Origin: Hyaloscypha bicolor E
Taxonomy: Eukaryota > Ascomycota > Leotiomycetes > Helotiales > Hyaloscyphaceae
Length of the DNA stretch: 64,000 bases
Direction of reading: 5' to 3'
Assembly: GCF_002865645.1 (NCBI RefSeq)
Contig: NW_020194554.1
Span: forward strand, 744,001-808,000
In this document: positions 1 through 10,689 of the stretch, piece by piece
How positions within the stretch are numbered: the stretch's first letter is position 1
Layout of the letters: each line of letters opens with the position of its first letter
Notes under the pieces: model-generated
Seen by the model: only the letters and a program-made list of their open reading frames with translations
Told to the model about the DNA's origin: nothing
Database searches by the model: none
Made by a program: the position numbers and the translations under genes

Positions 1-109
1 TGACAACAAGAGTTTTTGGAGATCAAGGTATGTTCATTCTTCATTCAAACCAGATCAGTCGTTCACAATGTAATGTACAGAAACTCGAGACAAACTCCGT
101 CGCGGGAAT

Positions 110-2040
110 CTACCTGATCTCAGTAGTTGGCAAGGTCTCTCCCTCGAGCTCAGCCTTCTTGCTATAATCGGGCGTTGGGCTGTCACTACCCGAGGTCTCG
201 ACGCCGTTAACAACGCCCTCTTCTCTTCCAAGCATATGATGCTCGACATTGATGACGGGACCTGGATGTATTAGCCAAAGGTACTTTTTTTAAGGGTGTA
301 GGTTATGGGTGTGATATACCTTTGAACCATTTACGAGCTGACGCGAACCACCAGATATTCACTAGCGTCATTGGCCCGCCGTACACCACAATGGTCCAGC
401 TGCCAAACCCATTAGCACTGAGAATCCCAGAGGTATTTTAGGGAGCTGGAGGTCTTACTTCATCAACTGGGGTGTAAGATCGGATCCTCTAACTGATGGG
501 AAACAGAGGATTGGCATCATCACGACAATAAACGAGCACGCCATCATTCCAATCGGCTTGCTGAATTTGCCGAGGTGCCATGGTCCACGACGGAAGCGGT
601 CGCCGACAAAGAAGGTCTTGATGAAGATGGGGATTGTGAAGGCAACATAGGCGGCAATGGCCCCGACCGAGAAGATGGCTCCGATGGCCACAGATCCCCC
701 AAAGATCAAGCACAACAAGCAAATTCCGATCGCAGTGTTAAACCAGACAGCATTCACGGGCGTGGACGTGTGCTTGTTGACCCGCTTGATCCAGAAAGAC
801 GCAGGGAAACAGCCGTCACGGGCATAGGCGAAAGTGACTCGGGAGGCTGCAACCATACAGCCTTGGCCCATGGAGTAGGCGCAAACAATTGTCAGACCGA
901 GAACTGCGAGGGCGATCTTTTGCGGCATGACCTGGATCAAGTAGGAAGCCCACGGCTGGCCAAGGTCCGACCCGATGACGGATGGAATATCAATCACGGT
1001 GTATGCCACCACCAGCTGCAATGCCCATCCTGCCAATCCGCCAACTCCAGCAGTCATCACAATGGCGCGGGGAGACGCAACAGAGGCATTGCTGCATTCC
1101 TCGCTCAGGTGAAATGGGGCGTCGTATCCGCTCATGGTCCAGATGATCGCAATGAAGGACATCAGCACGGCAATTCCGTCGGGCCACTCTGTTCCATTCT
1201 GAATGGACCAAACTTGTGAGGAAGGGAAGAATTTCGGTGTATCGGCCGCTCCAGTCACAGACGCTGGAATCATGATGATGACAACAAACAAGCCGATCAT
1301 GTTAAGGGTTGAGCCGAAGGAGTTGTAGCGGGCGATCCACAACGTTGGCATGCTGGAGATGCACGCATGCTGAAGCATGATGAACACCGTGAGGAGAAAA
1401 GTCTGGTATTCGGTGGGCACATAGTTGGGGTTCGTGATTGATGCGGCAGCCAAAATCATCGCGGAGAGCGCATAGTTGACAGATGGAGCTCCCGTCACCT
1501 GGGTGCACCAATTCGACCACCCAGTGATCCAGGCCGCATATGGGCCCCACCCAGGAGGTGCCAAAACAGCAGAGGCATAATAAAGTCCACCACTGCGCCA
1601 AACGTCAGCTGTTTATTCGGAAACCATGCCCACCCACACACTCTCTCGTACCTAGTTGGCATGCTGGAGCACAGTTCAGCCATTCCCATGGCGACACATT
1701 GGATGAAAACCCAACTGATCAGCCAACCCCAGACCATTCCTCCGGTTCCAGCATAACCCATTCCAAATACCAGCGTGGATGCGAACGAGGGCAACAATCC
1801 CAGAACGGCGAACGAAACACAGAACGTCGTCCAGAGGGAGAACTCTCTCTTGAATTCTTGCTTGTAACCGAGCGCTACCAACGCAGCTTCGTCGGCAGAC
1901 AAGCCCTCGAAATTGGGGACATCGCCGTCTGGGAGGACCGTTGTGACGGACGGCTTGCGCAGGTCGATGCCGGCATGGCTGGCGCTATGGCTCTGCCTTG
2001 GGTGGCTGGTATTGCTCTTGACCTCTTTCAAGTCGGACAT
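110..2040 (-). CDS. Amino-acid/GABA/choline-type permease (APC superfamily)
   Basis: Predicted plasma-membrane permease moving amino acids, GABA or choline-like substrates; the substrate cannot be read from sequence. Spliced exons are 2040-1652, 1592-459, 417-320 and 261-110, giving 590 aa. The junction peptide SGGLYYASAVLAPPGWGP, the hallmark of fungal APC transporters, appears only after removing the 59-bp first intron. About 12 hydrophobic segments follow a hydrophilic N-terminus of roughly 75 residues. The second intron is only 41 bp. The last two junctions restore a WWFASARKWFKGP segment and the usual hydrophilic tail with HHMLGREEG. The ATG at 2040 is the first in frame. Length and ends match the family, so the gene looks intact. 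An 8-bp CTTATAAG lies about 95 bp upstream of the ATG. Family call is strong; substrate is open. Confidence 0.9.
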
Positions 2041-4431
2041 CCTGTCGTGTACTCGTGTCGCTGCTCAAACAAAGGTATTTGACGCTGGCGTCGTATGATC
2101 CTGCCCTCAACTCGCCGGCGGAACGCTGCATACTTATAAGACAGGGCCGCCAGAACATCGGACCAAACGCCGAGAAGGAAGCTTTATCGTATGCCACCTT
2201 GCCTAAGTATCCACCAGGATGTTGGCCTGTCATACGCAGGGTAGCACGGATGCGCGGGCTGATATCTCGCACCAATGCTGTATTGGGCATGTCTAGCCTG
2301 GCCCCGAGCCTTGTGTACAGTATCTCCCAAGCTCTTCGTGCCACGGCCCAACTCGACCATTCAGGAGCGCGCATCTCCTCGATCTTCAAGACCTTCAATC
2401 TTCCGCGGTCTCACTCACTCCGCACTCTTCGCATGCACTTTCTCTTTCTTCTTAGCATCGACATCTCAATGCAACATCTCTCTCCTCATCTGAATGAAAT
2501 CTCTGCAGCCATGCCGCACAGCAAAACACCCTCTCGCCCGCTTCCAGGACTCTCTCCTCCGCAGGCCATGACCAGATGCATGGTTTCAAACCGTCAAGCA
2601 AGAATCCAGAGCTCCAGGGGCTTATCTCTCGTCTAGAGCGCCACTTCCCCACAGCCATCCAATTACTCACCCTCATCTCAAAAGCCCCATCCAATCAGCG
2701 CCGCTCATCCCAAGATGCGCCATCCTTATCGCGCGGCCCCACATTTCCGATTCTTGATGTGTGCTCCACCCGAGGTTGTTTCTCTGCCCTATCAAAATCC
2801 TCACCTGGCTCGCGGCTCGCAGCTGTCAACGGACGCCACTTGACACATCTACTCTGTATGTTTTGCCTTCTTCGCGAACCCCTCATTTCTATCCTCAACT
2901 TGCCGCGAGGTGAGGATGAAAGGAATCCCTGAGCTCGAACCCCGTGAAGAATCGCTTCCCGCTTCCGCGATAGAGGCGAAGACTCGCTGCCGGCGCCAGC
3001 CCGGGACATCTTACGTAAACGCTTGCTTCCCCACAGTTTGGTCGATACAGGACTGTATGTTGGACGTCAGTCTGCTGCGGGCGAGGGTAGAGCTTGTTTC
3101 TCGCCTTGCGACGGACGGAGGATGACCAGGGGTGTTCGGCGGGGCCGCTCTTTGCTACTTTCGGGCAAAGATGTGGCCAAGGGATTGATTCTGCTGTCCT
3201 TTGTGATTGGCTGGCGACGTTGCTAGGGGCGCGGCGGGCGGCGTTTTGAAGAGCGAACACGTGAGGAGTGGCTGCTTTGGGCAGGTACATGCTATGTTCC
3301 GGGACCATGGGTCAGAGGAGATTGGACGATGATGTGTTTCAAGTTTCTATTGTTGGATATGCAGCGGAATTGCTTTGCGTGGTTTCCTTCCTCATTTTTG
3401 CAGTTGCAGAGATGTTTGCTTCTCCCTATCTCTAGATTTTCGAGACGAGGCAATCCCGAGCGAGTGCTGATTGATCGAGAAGCCAAGAGGGATCCCGAGC
3501 ACTTCTATGACGCTCGAGGTCGGATCTTTACCTCCTGGTGCATCGATTTGGAGTGCCTTCTTGCTGTTATACCTTTTGATCCTCGATGTACCGCAGTTAT
3601 TGCTCAAACCGTTCGAAGAATTGAATTGCTGGGAGGTTGCTATTTCTCTGACCATTTCTCACATCTTCCAAGCCGTTTGCATGGCGAGTGATGCCCAAAA
3701 TTCCCCAACGATGCCAAGTAGAAGTTAGTCTTTCTTGTTTGAAGAGGTTCTGCGTATTCGTTCGTAGGGCTCGGGGCAGTGCAAAGTTCATCCGACGCGT
3801 TGGGTGTTCAATTACTCTAGAGCAAACAATAAGATTCACATATCAGGGGATAAAAGACGAGGATGACAGCCTACAACTTCTATGGCTCTTTTGAAATTTC
3901 AGTCCTCCATTCTTCGCATAATGTGACATTGCCGAGCCTATCTCCAATTTAGTGTCCATGTCGAAGAATGGAGCTGAGGCCCTACCGTTCCTTCTTGCCA
4001 TCAAATTATCACCAATTCCGTCAGTTGAATCTGACCTTCCTCAGCTTCCTGCATCCCCTCGCCGTTCATATACCCATCAATATACGAATCTCCAAGTACC
4101 TTAAAGCAAGTGCGAACCCCGATACCTTCCATACGCTTGAGCACTGTAGTGTTGCCCAAACAAAACACAATCCTTGCGACCCAACAACTGCCTCGTGGTA
4201 GGCAGACCCCTGCAAACCGTTGTCACAGATAAAAAAACCCCAGCGGAGTTTTACAATCGTATTCAAATCTAGCAGCACCCCTTTACCCAATGTTCCCATC
4301 CCGTTCGGACCTGATGTTTGAACGAGCCCGTTCGAACGTCGATTGCCGGAGGAGTTCCAGGTTAGCCGCTTTTAAAATTGCAATCCCTTATAGAGTCAAC
4401 ATTCCAATTATATTACAGAACTATTTTCAAA
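2041..4431. other. Gene-free stretch, permease upstream region
   Basis: About 2.4 kb between the permease start and the tandem duplication. Several open frames of 60-190 codons exist on both strands, but none shows a recognisable motif, a consistent frame across splice signals or a signal peptide. The part next to 2041 should contain the permease promoter. I see nothing else I can support. Confidence 0.5.
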
Positions 4432-4650
4432 TTAAAGATTAAAAATATTCCGTTGAAAGATTCGCCTTTTATCACAAACCCTCTCATCCTTCCTGAACTC
4501 CATCTCTCCTCTTCCGACACCTGCTACCCCAGAAGCTCCAACTTAAAGATTAAAAATATTCCGTTGAAAAATTCGCCTTTTAACACAAACACTCTCATCT
4601 CCTTCCTGAACTCCATCTCTCTTCCGCATCTGCTACCCCAAAAGCTACAA
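4432..4650. repeat. Imperfect tandem duplication, period 111 bp
   Basis: A block starting TTAAAGATTAAAAATATTCC at 4432 recurs from 4543 with small substitutions and indels. Both copies run through the same CTCATC...CCTTCCTGAACTCCATCTCT and CTGCTACCCC words. It lies immediately downstream of the secreted-protein gene ending at 4662, so it is probably in that gene's 3' flank. Two units only; no coding meaning seen. Confidence 0.8.
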
Positions 4651-4661
4651 CACGCCAATCA

Positions 4662-5375
4662 CTACGCAACGACGACTGAAGCAGCGTCCGCATAACAGCT
4701 GCTCTGCACGAACGCAGGGAAAGCATCTCGATTCACGTCCGAAATCGAGCCCGCACACTGAGCATAGAGCTCAATACCCCAGCAGCCCGCCGGCGTATCC
4801 GCATATCTATTAGTCGCCTCAACCACAATCGCGCTGCCGCCCTCGACAGGGACATCCGGACAAGCCCAAAAGGCATCAGTGACATAGTTACTCGTGATGA
4901 GTGTGCCAGCCGGCACGTCCAGCCCGTCTGTGCCGACGCCGGCGTCGAATTGCACGGTTCCCCTCGCGGCGCCGGGGTTCGGGGAGTTGGGGTCGTGGGA
5001 CATGGCGAGCACGAGGGAATAGGGTGGGGTGGATGTTGTGCCGGCGAGGAAGCCGGCCGTTATGTAGCCGCCGTCGCTGTGTGGGGCGTCGGTGCCGTTC
5101 CGGAAGTAGCCCGGGAGGGAGAGGTCGAGGGGGGCTGTGGATGGGTCGACTAGGGTCGCGAGGTTCTGGCCGGCGCCCGAGTGGACGGGCGTGAAGAGCC
5201 AGTTGTTGATGTCTGGGAGCGCGCCGGGGTTGGGGTTGGAGCCTTTGGTCTTGGCGATGAATTGGACCGTGTCGGCGAGAGAGAGGAGATCTTGTCGCAC
5301 TTGGTTGAGCGGTGCGGCGAAAACGCTGGTTGAGAGTGCGAGGGTCAGGGCGGAGAAGACGATAGGGGAATGCAT
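4662..5375 (-). CDS. Secreted protein of unknown function, 237 aa
   Basis: A single uninterrupted frame of 237 residues. The first ~20 residues form a classic signal peptide (short polar start, hydrophobic FSALTLALSTSVFA, cleavage after an Ala-rich site), so the product is probably secreted. The mature part is rich in Gly, Ala, Pro and Asp and has four cysteines in the C-terminal third (ACPD, GCWG, QCAG, SSCY), fitting two disulfides. An NGT sequon is present near residue 94. The pattern of a lysine-rich start (FIAKTKGSNPNPG) followed by Asn/Trp and alternating beta-type segments recalls small fungal cell-surface proteins, but I cannot assign a family. The coding strand is strongly GC-rich, unlike its flanks, which supports real coding. 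Not obviously an enzyme. Confidence 0.75.
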   Translation of the reverse strand: MHSPIVFSALTLALSTSVFAAPLNQVRQDLLSLADTVQFIAKTKGSNPNPGALPDINNWLFTPVHSGAGQNLATLVDPSTAPLDLSLPGYFRNGTDAPHSDGGYITAGFLAGTTSTPPYSLVLAMSHDPNSPNPGAARGTVQFDAGVGTDGLDVPAGTLITSNYVTDAFWACPDVPVEGGSAIVVEATNRYADTPAGCWGIELYAQCAGSISDVNRDAFPAFVQSSCYADAASVVVA

Positions 5376-6680
5376 GGTGTAATTGAATGGTAGTTTTGAA
5401 AGTTGATGTGATGAGTTTTTGGATTGATCTGCTGAGTGAGGTGAATGCGTTGATGGCCATCTTCTTATATACTTGTGCCATCTCGTGTCGCTTGATAAAC
5501 TTTTACGATCACGCAGTCCAACTAAAACCTATAGCACCCAGGCTGTAATGATGCGGCGCATACCAGCACACTTTCTAAACGAGTTAGTTCTCCGCTGGTC
5601 TCTTGTATCACGTTACAGATAACACAGCCGTTTGCCCCCTCGTGTCTGTAGTCAGGCTGACCGGATAATAAAGCAGTACTCGTATTGTGCCACAATATAA
5701 CACAAGCTAACCGGTAAGCAACGTAGTAGCAGCCTTGCGGCTTTGGGGCTTCGCCGCCAACAATGCAAGGGTGCTGCCAGCAAACTTTATATTGACGTAC
5801 ATAAAAAGCCCATTGGATACGAGGTTGGTGCTGACGGCGGGAAGACTGAGGCAGTGAAGGTGCGTGACAGGGTCAGATGTGTCGTATTTACGAACTAGCC
5901 TCAGGATATTAACTGCGGCTCGCTATTTCTCAGGTACTTTCAACGCCTTTTTTGCCCCCATTTAGATACTATTATTATTTGTTACATATTACCAAATATG
6001 GCTCACATCGGCTTAAGTTAGTATTCTATTTACACCGATTACGTATGCAAGAGGCTACTGTAACACGAACATCTAGTCGGTGTCACGTTGTACTATTCTT
6101 CGAAAGAAAAAAAATGCAACATTTTCAGCGTTCGCCCAACCAATCACAGCCATTTAGCGATCAAGATTCGGTAAGAAAAGGAGTCAAATTCAGCCACTTT
6201 TATGAAATATATTCTAACAAGAGCCTTTATCACACAAAAAGAAGTCGCAATGCTCGCACCGAAATCTCGACAAGTGATAACTGAAAAGACGACACTGATT
6301 AGCTTCAATTTAGCCCAATGCAACTTTTTTTTTGGTGGTCGATCACCCCACCTGATCCTTTTGTGAGAGGCCAGACCCTGAACAGCTCAAAGGCACGTCA
6401 TACTTTCGTACAACTGAATGCAATGGCGTCATTCGTCCCTTGTGCTGCCATAAGCCGAAATGTAAAACTACCTCACTATATGCCTAGTTCGCTGACCAAG
6501 AAGGTCCAAAACGGAGTCCCAAAATAACCGTTGAACAATTTTCAATTTGAGCCAGCGACAGAGAACTCGCTGCATAGCTCAAGCTGACTCACCCGCTACT
6601 CACGCTATAACAGCAACATCTCAGGACACAGACGGGAGGTTGAAATGCTCATGTCGAGATTCCGATGTGGGATACGTGTA
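5376..6680. other. Gene-free stretch upstream of secreted protein
   Basis: About 1.3 kb with no supportable gene. The first few hundred bases should carry the promoter of the secreted-protein gene. A GC-rich island of simple words (near 5735-5760) sits in otherwise AT-leaning sequence. Short open frames show no motifs. Confidence 0.5.
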
Positions 6681-7330
6681 CAGTCGGTCCGATCCAAAAG
6701 CGACAAAACGGTCGCCTTTTTGTATCCATAATAACTTTTTAACCCCAACCCCAATTAATTAATACTAAGTAATGTAATTATAGAAAAGAACCAGGCGAAT
6801 GAAATTTATTAATCAGATTGTTAATGAGATTTGCGGTTAATTAGTAATCGAGGTTTAAAGTGCACGGACGTTTTTTACTTTTTTATTTATTTTTGACTAT
6901 ACAAAACGCGAAAATATTTCACGAAAGTCACGTGTACCTAAGTAAATAGTAAATTAAACTTAGACTTAAAAGGCCTTATAAGGCCCCTTAAGCTTCTATA
7001 AGCTTAGTATATATAGTAAGAGCTTAAGCTTTGGAGAGTTATTAGTAAAGAAAGTATAAAGTATAAAAAGTTCATGATTTTAATCACGTGCAACCTCGTA
7101 TATTATACGAGGTGTAATTTTTTACTTCTACAAAACGCGAAAATTTCTATGCGAGCTCGTATAAAAATGATCACGTGCTTTGTAACTCCCGCAATATTAA
7201 AGGTATTAAAAATCGGAGACCAGGGAATTAATTACTATAAGATATACGATAATTCCGATTAATATGATTTACATTACTTAGTATTTTGGTAGACTTTTTT
7301 CATTTTGTCGCTTTTGGATCGGATCGACTG
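6681..7330. mobile_element. Tc1/mariner-type non-autonomous element (MITE)
   Basis: Left terminal repeat 6681-6708 and right terminal repeat 7303-7330 are inverted copies matching at 27 of 28 positions. Both are flanked by TA (6679-6680 and 7331-7332), the target duplication of Tc1/mariner elements. The 650-bp interior is very AT-rich and has no transposase frame. It carries subterminal inverted copies of the word AATACTAAGTAATGTAA, two direct copies of ACAAAACGCGAAAAT (about 6901 and 7132) and a 19-bp hairpin around 7092-7110. The single terminal difference (G versus A) and the low GC content fit RIP-type decay, but that is inference. No second copy is in this window. Confidence 0.85.
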
Positions 7331-7479
7331 TATCAAGGCGTGCAAATCGCAATCAGTGCGTGAGATCTCAGCGATTTCATTGCTGGCGGGTTATAACTTG
7401 AGTCTGTTCGCCTGGTTTTTAGGAAGTAATTTTCCTCAGAAAATATAGGTGTATGCCCCAAGTTCCCGTGGTATTTTGT

Positions 7480-7720
7480 TCAGCATCGATCAAGATATAA
7501 AGCATATTGCGTCGATGCAGATTGGTCGTACAGGACAGTACTCCAGATCCGGGCTGTCTTTAGTTCTCGAGGTGCTGCCGCCAGAGTCTCGGGGACTCCA
7601 TACAAAGAGCATTCTCGAGATATGTTGCGATATCCACTTCCGTTGCCCCAAGGGTAAGACAGGGCTTGGAAAGGCGGGGCATTGTCCAACGACACTATTT
7701 TGATCTAGCACCTGATTCAA
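7480..7720 (-). pseudogene. HET-domain fragment, frameshifted
   Basis: Reading the minus strand gives the HET-domain signature FQALSYPWG, then in another frame ICIDAIC, the equivalent of the family's W-I-D-A-I-C-I-N-Q motif. The two motifs are separated by about the number of residues expected in a HET domain, but they lie in different frames, and stops follow both. No upstream start or downstream HET continuation is seen. It is therefore a short degenerate remnant, starting only 149 bp from the right end of the MITE at 6681-7330. HET domains act in heterokaryon incompatibility and cell death in filamentous ascomycetes; this copy should be non-functional. Confidence 0.7.
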
Positions 7721-8350
7721 CCTCCGGGGTTGATAGATTCTATCTTCAAAAGCCGAATCTAGTTTTTCTGCGGATCAAACGGCTTGTACCTGTAGTGAGA
7801 AGGAATGAATGGTCTATCGTTCGTGATTCGTACAAGCAAGGCTATGGGCTCTTGGTGGTGCCATTCTGGCCAAATCCGGCGCATAGCGACTCAGTCCTCG
7901 CCACCTACTTTCATCTCGTGTCATATTGTATACCTTTCCGTATCGTCACATGTTGCAAAGAACGAATTTGGTGCTTAATGACAGCATTAGAGAGAGCGAA
8001 GATGCGTAAATGAGACAGAGAGTGTACTTTCGGGACAAAGCTTCGAAATACATGGACATAGCCATTGCACCGCCATGGCCGACAAAAATAACTTACCACG
8101 GTCTTACTGTAATGGCAGAAGTTGCCAGTGAAAACATATCAGAAACTTTTTTGGAAGAGGTATCCTATGAAAACCGCCTATAGTAGTAGTAAGCTAGTGG
8201 CAAGAGTCTGGTTTACAAAAAGCGATAACCAGCTGGAGCTAAGTGCCTATTTATGGTCTTCCTATAACTATCCCTAACTACCATGGGGCCCGGGAAAAGT
8301 GCTGCTTGATAATTTTCAGTATTAACTCTTGGTAGTAGATCTGATGTTGC
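7721..8350. other. Gene-free stretch
   Basis: About 630 bp between the HET remnant and the GH7 remnant. No motif-bearing frame, RNA gene or clear repeat was seen. Confidence 0.5.
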
Positions 8351-9410
8351 TTATCGAATGTTGGAAAAGACGACCTGGGTGTCAGGGTGCTGAGATTGAA
8401 TCGAGGACGGAGTTCCCTGTCCGCTGCTATAAGGTCAATTGGCGCCGGCGTCGAGCCAGGCCATTTGCTGTGCGGCGCCGTTCCAGATACTCATTGCCAG
8501 TACCACTACGAGATTTAGAGTCAGTAACTGACAGTCTTACCGAGAAATTTGGGGAGATTTCGAGGACGTCGCTTACTCCCAGTCTTCAGACCCTGTCCCA
8601 TACCGGTCATACCACCCGTCGAGCCTTCGGAGCCACAACTCAAAATCGTCCCGCCGCCGCTGATTTGACGCCTATTCTGAATGTACTTGCGCGTTATCTG
8701 TGACAGCTTCCCCCCGTTGGCTGCGAATTGTGTCACAACGGTGAACACCTTGCTCATGTCGACCGTCTTGCCGGCCCCCAGAAGTTCTTCTGCCCGCTCG
8801 CGTACGGGTTGTACCCGCAGCGACCCTTGTCGCAGGTATTTACCTTGCACCGATGGGGCGTCATGGCCGTCGCCTGCGAGTCGGCCTCGAGGATGTCCAT
8901 CTCGTTGCAGCAATAGCCCTGGCACTGCGTGTCGCAGTAACCGCTGCCAGCCGTCGCGTTGCTCTTGCCGTCGGGCTCCATCGACGACAGATAGAAGGCG
9001 CCGTTCTCCCGGCAAAGGAGCGTCGAGAGGTCGACATCCACGGAGAGCTCCCCGTTGAGAAGGTTCATCATGGCGTACTTGCCATCATCGCCTAGGAGGT
9101 AGACGCGTGGGGATGCATTGGTTCCTTGGATGTAGTGATACATGGTCAGGACGTTTCCTGAGGTAGAAACTCCCATCGCTGTGTAGTCAGCCGCCGTCCT
9201 CGAGCCAGCAGCACCCTTGGCCATTTTCGAGTCCGGCCCGTCGAGTACGACTGAGGTGTTCTGCTGCACGTAGCCTGCTGAGGCAGTGCATGTCCATGTC
9301 GGCAGCAAAGGATGGTCCTCGGCGCTTTTGGTAAAGGGTATGATGGCCAGCAGTGAGGCTACCAGGCTGATGAACGAGAGTTTGAAAGATATGCTTTTTG
9401 AGTTGCTCAA
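8351..9410 (-). pseudogene. GH7 endoglucanase (Cel7B-like), broken
   Basis: The N-terminal 218-codon frame has a signal peptide and then clear GH7 features: SVVLD, VSTSGN, LLNGELSVDVD, GYCD and the catalytic strand NEMDILEAD with both glutamates and the aspartate present. GH7 enzymes cleave cellulose chains; this one resembles endoglucanases rather than cellobiohydrolases. Three lesions are visible. One base is missing near 8771-8779, so GQKNFWGP must shift frame to continue KTVDMSKVFTVVTQF. After a 71-bp intron (8576-8506) the conserved GMVLAMSIWN is restored, but a TGA at 8437-8435 stops the frame just before PYSSGQGTPS. The familiar end QVVFSNIR then meets TAA at 8353-8351. A stretch of about 15 residues expected between GYCDTQC and QGYCCNE also seems missing. 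A sequencing error could explain one lesion, not all. Confidence 0.88.
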
Positions 9411-10689
9411 GATCTCAGGAATCTGATGATAAAGTTAGGACAGCGCAGAGCAGGAGGGAGGTCTTACACGCTTGTATTCGTTGATTGCTTTTGATCCATC
9501 ACCACCTCCGATATAGACAATATATATATATTCGCTTTCAATGATCATCTATTTAGGCCTGATATAGCCGCTGTACCCCGGCCCGCCAGCCTGAAACTAT
9601 TCATTTCAGTGAATCCGAGGTGTGCGGGGAGATTGCAATTTAATACCCGGTTGAGAGTAAGGGCCAGCCATACCAGTTCGGGAGCGGAGCGAGGCATATA
9701 TCGTGATTGTTGAGGCTAAGGAATGGTGGTTGGAAGAACCTTTAGGAGCCGGTTTTATGTAAGGTACAATTCAGGGGTAAAATTAAGCCGAATTAGGACG
9801 CCCAGAACTGCTATTCAATCGACAAGCCAATCCCATATTTATGGGATTAATAGCCATGGTCCACATGGCCATTAGGCCGAGACATATAAATGCGGTCCCC
9901 GACGCAGGGTTAGGTGTGCCCGTAAGTTTTGGGGGCTGGGAAGAAAAGGTCGTGCTCAAAGGCACCGTATACTCCCGCTACCTGACTCCATTGTCCCATC
10001 AGGAGATCAGACTCGGTCCTAGATAAACATAGATATTCCCATCGACGAGCAATCCGCGATCAATATCCGAATTCCAACACCAGCAAGCTGGTACAAGCCA
10101 TCCCAAGGTTTTCCAAGAACATATGGTAAAAGTTATTCCACGGCCGCCAGTACCTGAGCTACAGGTCAAGCGACTCCGTATGCTTGTCTGTCACAACTCG
10201 CAAGGCATAAACTCGAGGCCTTCCATCTTCTTCACTGGTGTTGGTCGTGGAAGCGTAGCCAAGGCTGTCGAAGGAACCGGTTCCCGCAACAAGGTCGGGT
10301 TGCACCTGCGAGTCCACGAACTCTCTGAGTCTTCAGTACTGTACCTCTGCCATAAGATGAAGGGTAGACTTGGTTTTCTTTCGATCATCATCCAATGGGA
10401 GCATGGAATTCGTGTTAACATCCGACGGGCGCCCCACTCTTATGATGAGGAGTTGGACCTTCCTCTAATTTTGAGCTGACTGATAATCCTGTTTAGAGGA
10501 AGCTCGAGTCTTCTTGGCGTTGCAAGGGAGGATTTGCTGCGGTAGATAGCGTCTCCTTCTTTGGAGACAGTTTCCCTGCTCAATCCTCTCCTCCCGGTTG
10601 GTTTTAGCGGCTTTCGTGATACACAATCTTAGAGACTTCTAAGCTTTCATCAGGAAATTTGATATCTCCCACCAATTCCGACACCTTCG
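9411..10689. other. Gene-free stretch
   Basis: About 1.3 kb between the GH7 remnant and the HET gene. It contains an ATATATAT run near 9520 and small open frames on both strands (largest near 10123-10479) without recognisable motifs. The proximal part would have been the GH7 promoter. Confidence 0.5.

Noticed and set aside
455..1564. Plus-strand and other-frame open frames over the permease
   Set aside because: They overlap the well-supported permease exons and have Asp/Arg-rich shadow composition without motifs.
4888..5481. Long Arg/Pro-rich frames opposite and overlapping the secreted-protein gene
   Set aside because: Artefacts of the GC-rich third codon positions of the real gene; no motif and no signal peptide.
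10123..10479. Possible extra HET remnant
   Set aside because: No HET signature (ALSY-WG or WIDAICIN-Q type) could be found on either strand.
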